The translations under genes and the position numbers were made by a program. This document shows positions 61,901 to 64,000 of a stretch of 64,000 bases of DNA, piece after piece (position 1 is the stretch's first letter; each line of letters opens with the position of its first letter). Under the pieces are notes generated by a model, which did not search any database, was not told the DNA's origin, and saw only the letters and a program-made list of their open reading frames with translations. Source of the stretch: Sphingosinicella sp963974575 (lineage in GTDB: Bacteria; Pseudomonadota; Alphaproteobacteria; Sphingomonadales; Sphingomonadaceae); contig NZ_CAXBBQ010000005.1 in NCBI RefSeq assembly GCF_963974575.1, forward strand, positions 273,171 to 337,170. Direction: 5' to 3'.

Positions 61901-62498
61901 GTCCGACGAGCTTGATGAGCGGCGCGATCTCGTGGCTAACGGAAATCTGCGTGAAACCAGCGGCTTCCGCGAGGTTTTTCAGGCGCCGTTCATGGTCCGG
62001 GAAGCGGTAGCCGTGCATCAGGACGATGGCGACGGCGGTGAGGCCGCGTGCGCGGGCGGCGGCGAAGCCTGCGGCGGCTTGCGTCTCGTCGAGGGGCTCG
62101 ACAATCTCGCCGTCCGCGCCCACGCGCTCGCCCACCTCCAGCACCTCCGCATAGAGCGGCGATGGTTTGGCGATGGCGCGGGTGAACAGCTTCGGGCGGG
62201 CCTGATAGCCGATGGCAAGCGCATCCGCGAAGCCGCGCGTGATCGCGAGCAGCGTCGGCTCGCCCTTGCGTTCGAGGAGTGCGTTGGTGGCGACGGTGGT
62301 GCCCATCTTCACCGACGCGACATTTGCATCGGGCGCATGGCCGAGCAGGCGAGAGATGCCTTCGATGGCGGCGTCGGCGTATTGCTCCGGGTTTTCGGAG
62401 AGCAGCTTTGCGGTTTTCAGCGTGCCATCGGGCGCGCGCGCGACGATATCCGTGAACGTGCCGCCGCGATCGATCCAGAATTGCCAGCCCTGCGTCAT
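58929..62498 (-). CDS. 5-oxoprolinase/hydantoinase A-B fusion protein
   Basis: A 1189-residue protein joining the two hydantoinase/oxoprolinase domains. The HyuA-type half (about residues 1-660) has the ATP-binding DRGGTFTDIVAR at the start, DMGGTSTDVSLY near 275 and GGAGGQHACKVA near 450. The HyuB-type half (about 680-1189) has NNRFMAIAEEMGIALQ, PHMPVHLGSMGDSV and NPMNGGTHLPDVTV. Fused proteins of this length are ATP-dependent 5-oxoprolinases that open 5-oxoproline to glutamate, but hydantoin substrates are possible. The sequence extends to a Gly-rich C-terminus. It is convergent with the LuxR-type gene. Confidence 0.9.
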   Translation of the reverse strand: MTQGWQFWIDRGGTFTDIVARAPDGTLKTAKLLSENPEQYADAAIEGISRLLGHAPDANVASVKMGTTVATNALLERKGEPTLLAITRGFADALAIGYQARPKLFTRAIAKPSPLYAEVLEVGERVGADGEIVEPLDETQAAAGFAAARARGLTAVAIVLMHGYRFPDHERRLKNLAEAAGFTQISVSHEIAPLIKLVGRGDTTVADAYLSPALRRYVRQVTSKLDPGTRLMFMQSSGGLAGEGAFSGANAILSGPAGGIVGMAKTAGAAGISRVVGFDMGGTSTDVSLYTGSFERTHETVVAGTRIRAPMLAIHTVAAGGGSICRFDGARLRVGPESAGANPGPMSYRRGGPLTITDCNIYLGRIQPAHFPAIFGPGGDQPLDRDAVVRHVDALAAEVSAATGHPITGAALAEGFIAIAVDDMAKAVRQISIQRGHNVTTCTLSSFGGAGGQHACKVADALGIGQVYVHPLAGLLSALGMGLADLTALRERTLGAPLDEGVASAEALADTLEADARAALAAQANDLAGVSVARRAELRYAGADSGLSLPLAPPEDMRAAFEAEHRARFGYVMPGGALVIEAVSVEAVGHWPAPPIRVESASHAPSACTMIVDGASVEAPVLARGALVPGEAINGPAVILEDGATTVIDAGWRGEVSPGAELILRRVVPLPAQRALGTDADPVMVEIFNNRFMAIAEEMGIALQTTAHSVNIKERLDFSCALFDLAGGLIANAPHMPVHLGSMGDSVRAVIRAHGGRMRPGDAFALNNPMNGGTHLPDVTVVAPVFARADGGDILFYTAARGHQADIGGLTPGSMPPDSKTLEDEGVLFDSELLVSAGAFCETETQKTLASGPYPARNPAQNIADLKAQVAACTRGGDALRAMIAEFGLDTVEAYTRHVQDNAEAAVRQAIGALTNGHFRYEMDNGAAVEVRVTIDHASRAATVDFTGTSAQFPDNFNAPLSVCRAAVLYVFRTLVDDDIPMNEGCLRPITLIVPEGSMLNPGAGAAVVAGNVETSQVICDALYGALGVMAAAQGTMNNLTFGNARHQYYETIAGGSGAGPDFDGADAVQTHMTNSRLTDPEVLELRFPVRVENFAVRRDSGGAGRHKGGDGVIRRLAFLEPMTVSLLANRRRVAPFGLSGGADAKPGAGRVIRKNGTSEPLAATARAEVQSGDAVEIETPGGGGFGRV

Positions 62499-62507
62499 GC
62501 AACCGGG

Positions 62508-62729
62508 TTACAGGATGCCGCCGCCGATCGAAAGACGAACCGCCGCAAGAATCAGCACGAAGATGTTGAGGTTGCGGCCGCCGTTGCTGTCCGACAGGAC
62601 GCCGATGCCCGCGCCGAGCGCTGCGATCGGCAAGGCAAGCCAGTTGATGATGCCGATGAAGGGAAACAGCCCGACGATGCCGACGATCAGCGCGACAAGG
62701 CCGATCAGGATGGAGATGAGGTTCAGCAT
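62508..62729 (-). CDS. small membrane protein
   Basis: A 73-residue protein almost all hydrophobic, with two or three transmembrane helices (about residues 3-22, 28-45, 53-72) and SDSNGGRNLN between. It has no recognised motif. It lies ten bases upstream of the oxoprolinase start on the same strand, so it may be co-transcribed. Confidence 0.6.
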   Translation of the reverse strand: MLNLISILIGLVALIVGIVGLFPFIGIINWLALPIAALGAGIGVLSDSNGGRNLNIFVLILAAVRLSIGGGIL

Positions 62730-62804
62730 TGCGGGTTCCAGTGTGTCGTTTGACTATAACACCAATTTAGGTTGTCGTGGCGACTTGGCAAGGTGCGAGG
62801 CGAG

Positions 62805-63149
62805 ATGATCGACCCGATGGACCTCCGCGAGCTTCTGCTTGCCCATGCCCGCGCGCGGGAGAGCGTGACCTATGCGGAGGCGCTGGCGGCGTTCGGCTAC
62901 AGCTTCTCGCGGCCCAAGATGCGCGCGCTGTGCGTAATCCTCGGCGATGTGGACGCCCACGCGCGCGGGCGCGGCGAGCCGGAGATGGCAGTGCTCGTCG
63001 TGCGCCAGTCGGACAGACTGCCGGGGCAGGGCTGGTGGGTGGCGGGCGGGGCCGAAGGGTACACGGGCGTGTGGGAAGGCCCGGACGCGCGGCGGCATGT
63101 GGCGAAGCTGCAGAAGCGCGTGTTCGATTATTGGGCGAAGCAGCTGTAA
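62805..63149 (+). CDS. hypothetical protein
   Basis: A 114-residue, probably cytoplasmic protein with an N-terminal helical pattern (ESVTYAEALAAFGYSFSRPK) that looks like a small winged-helix or helix-turn-helix and a Gly/Trp-rich centre (LPGQGWWVAGGAEGYTG). I cannot name a family. ATG at 62805 is chosen because GAGGCGAG precedes it. Confidence 0.6.
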   Translation: MIDPMDLRELLLAHARARESVTYAEALAAFGYSFSRPKMRALCVILGDVDAHARGRGEPEMAVLVVRQSDRLPGQGWWVAGGAEGYTGVWEGPDARRHVAKLQKRVFDYWAKQL

Positions 63150-63229
63150 AGTTGGCCTGTGTCTGATGTTTCCGGTCGCACCACGAGAGAGCGTACGCGG
63201 CATATTGGATTGATGATGCTGAACCCTGC

Positions 63230-63976
63230 TCAACGAGGGGCGAGCACAACGTCCAGCCCTACGCGCGCGAAGGTAACAACCTCATTTTGGTTGCCGCCGT
63301 TCATAAGGGCGATCATCTGTGGCCAAAGTTGAGGGTCTGGGGTCGTGTCCGGATTAAAGACGCGCGTGATTCGCACGACACGCAGGCCGAGCGCACTTGC
63401 ATAAGCATCAGCTTCCTGTTTGGCTTTCTCGACGGCTTGGGCGATGGCTGATCGCCGAGCGTCGGTGTCGTCTAGAAGGGACAGAGTTGGGCGTTGGGTG
63501 TCCACCTCGTCCTGCTCGAACACGATTTTGCGCACGGTCGCTAGATGAGACATTTTGGTCAGCTCAATTTGCACCCCGACGGTCGCGACCTTTCCCCTGG
63601 ACCTTGCGCCGAGCAACGCTGCTACGCCGGAGCCGTCAAACGCATCCTGATCTGAGTCGGGTGGACTGCTTATAAATCCCATCCGCACCATGTCTTCGGG
63701 CTGAATGCTGATCGCGGAGTCTGGCACGCCGATAGCACGCAGCTTGCTTAACAGACTTTGGACCGCAGCATCGCGGGTGGCGACGGCTTGAGCGGCGTTA
63801 TCGCCCCGTGCCGAAACGACGAGACGAAAGCGTGCGACTTCGGGTTGGCTACGTACAGAGCCCGAGCCCAAGACTTGGGCCAGAACTTCGCCGGGTGCGA
63901 GCAACGGGGAATTTTCCTCATGTGCCGCGAGCGGCGTCGAGGAGATTAGGCCGCGTTGACAAAAGACTTCAGCCAT
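63230..63976 (-). CDS. SIMPL/DUF541 protein, 5' end probably lost
   Basis: A 248-codon frame of the SIMPL (DUF541) family, which are normally exported. The body has the pattern VLGSGSVRSQPEVARFRL, VSARGDNAAQAVATRDAAV and the C-terminal KAKQEADAYASALGLRV. The family signal peptide is missing: the N-terminus reads Met-Ala-Glu-Val-Phe-Cys, with only the cleavage end (PLAAHE) kept. The first bases run into the transposase-like frame at 63946-63999, so the natural start and signal core seem replaced by an insertion sequence. A functional protein is doubtful. Confidence 0.65.
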   Translation of the reverse strand: MAEVFCQRGLISSTPLAAHEENSPLLAPGEVLAQVLGSGSVRSQPEVARFRLVVSARGDNAAQAVATRDAAVQSLLSKLRAIGVPDSAISIQPEDMVRMGFISSPPDSDQDAFDGSGVAALLGARSRGKVATVGVQIELTKMSHLATVRKIVFEQDEVDTQRPTLSLLDDTDARRSAIAQAVEKAKQEADAYASALGLRVVRITRVFNPDTTPDPQLWPQMIALMNGGNQNEVVTFARVGLDVVLAPR

Positions 63977-64000
63977 AGGCGGACGGCGGCGAGGTTGAGG
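63946..64000 (-). mobile_element. probable C-terminal end of an IS5-like transposase
   Basis: Read on the minus strand from the window edge, the last codons encode Leu-Asn-Leu-Ala-Ala-Val-Arg-Leu-Trp-Leu-Lys and on to a TAA at 63946-63948. This resembles the C-terminus of IS5-family DDE transposases, which end in a helix with Leu-Ala-Ala and Arg-Leu-Trp-Leu. The rest is outside the window, and no terminal inverted repeat can be confirmed. The gene end falls in the signal-peptide region of the SIMPL frame, which fits an insertion there. Confidence 0.5.

Noticed and set aside
60090..62753. 887-codon plus-strand open frame opposite the oxoprolinase gene
   Set aside because: It is a frame shadow of the GC-rich minus-strand gene, rich in Arg/Ala/Gly/His, with no domain and no ribosome-binding site.

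Overview
This window looks like chromosomal DNA of a GC-rich alphaproteobacterium, most likely Sphingomonadales. The support is the gene content and order (lptD-surA-pdxA-rsmA, purM-purN, DUF2066-permease-hdaA-ppk1-ppx), an alphaproteobacterial FlbT, an EipA/DUF1134 envelope protein, a PEP-CTERM protein and frequent GTG/TTG starts. No rRNA or other taxonomic marker is present, so the assignment is inference from gene families.

Bases 1-44700 are mostly ordinary core genome. In order: the 3' part of gyrA, DUF952 and YhhN-like genes, a TPR protein, the molybdate transporter modABC with a Mo-box-like operator touching the modA start, an isolated flbT, an M28 peptidase, guaB, an RsmB-type methyltransferase, the outer-membrane/ribosome operon lptD-surA-pdxA-rsmA on the minus strand, pepA-holC, a TPR plus transglutaminase-like pair, ndk, a minus-strand purM-purN-yjbR-like operon in which the yjbR-like gene has an in-frame amber codon, DUF2066-AI-2E permease-hdaA, a polyphosphate neighbourhood (ppk1, ppx, ppk2 with rnd and aspS), an Asp/Arg-rich EF-hand protein, greB, a lytic transglycosylase, dapA-smpB-DUF2062-molybdopterin oxidoreductase, and an M13 peptidase.

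Bases 44764-53642 are an 8.9-kb integrated element in the 3' end of tRNA-Pro(UGG). It is bounded by an 18-bp direct repeat of the tRNA end and by matching 12-bp-period iterons just inside each end. It is a decayed prophage: the integrase N-terminus is fused in frame to the C-terminus of a major capsid protein, followed by DnaT-like, MuF-like and two small phage genes. Between them and attL lie cargo genes: an Excalibur-domain protein, a GIY-YIG protein, a serine recombinase, an AT-rich TIR/nucleoside-deoxyribosyltransferase-like protein, and an AT-rich HEPN-like protein. The last two both end in an acidic -VPF tip like the partner-binding tail of single-stranded DNA-binding protein (SSB). This pair is the best candidate for an undescribed, possibly antiphage, function.

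Bases 53643-64000 return to host DNA: a PEP-CTERM protein, a serine beta-lactamase-like hydrolase, a winged-helix regulator, eipA, a LuxR-type regulator, a 1189-residue oxoprolinase/hydantoinase fusion, small hypotheticals, and a SIMPL/DUF541 gene whose signal peptide appears to be cut off by an IS5-like transposase end at the window edge.
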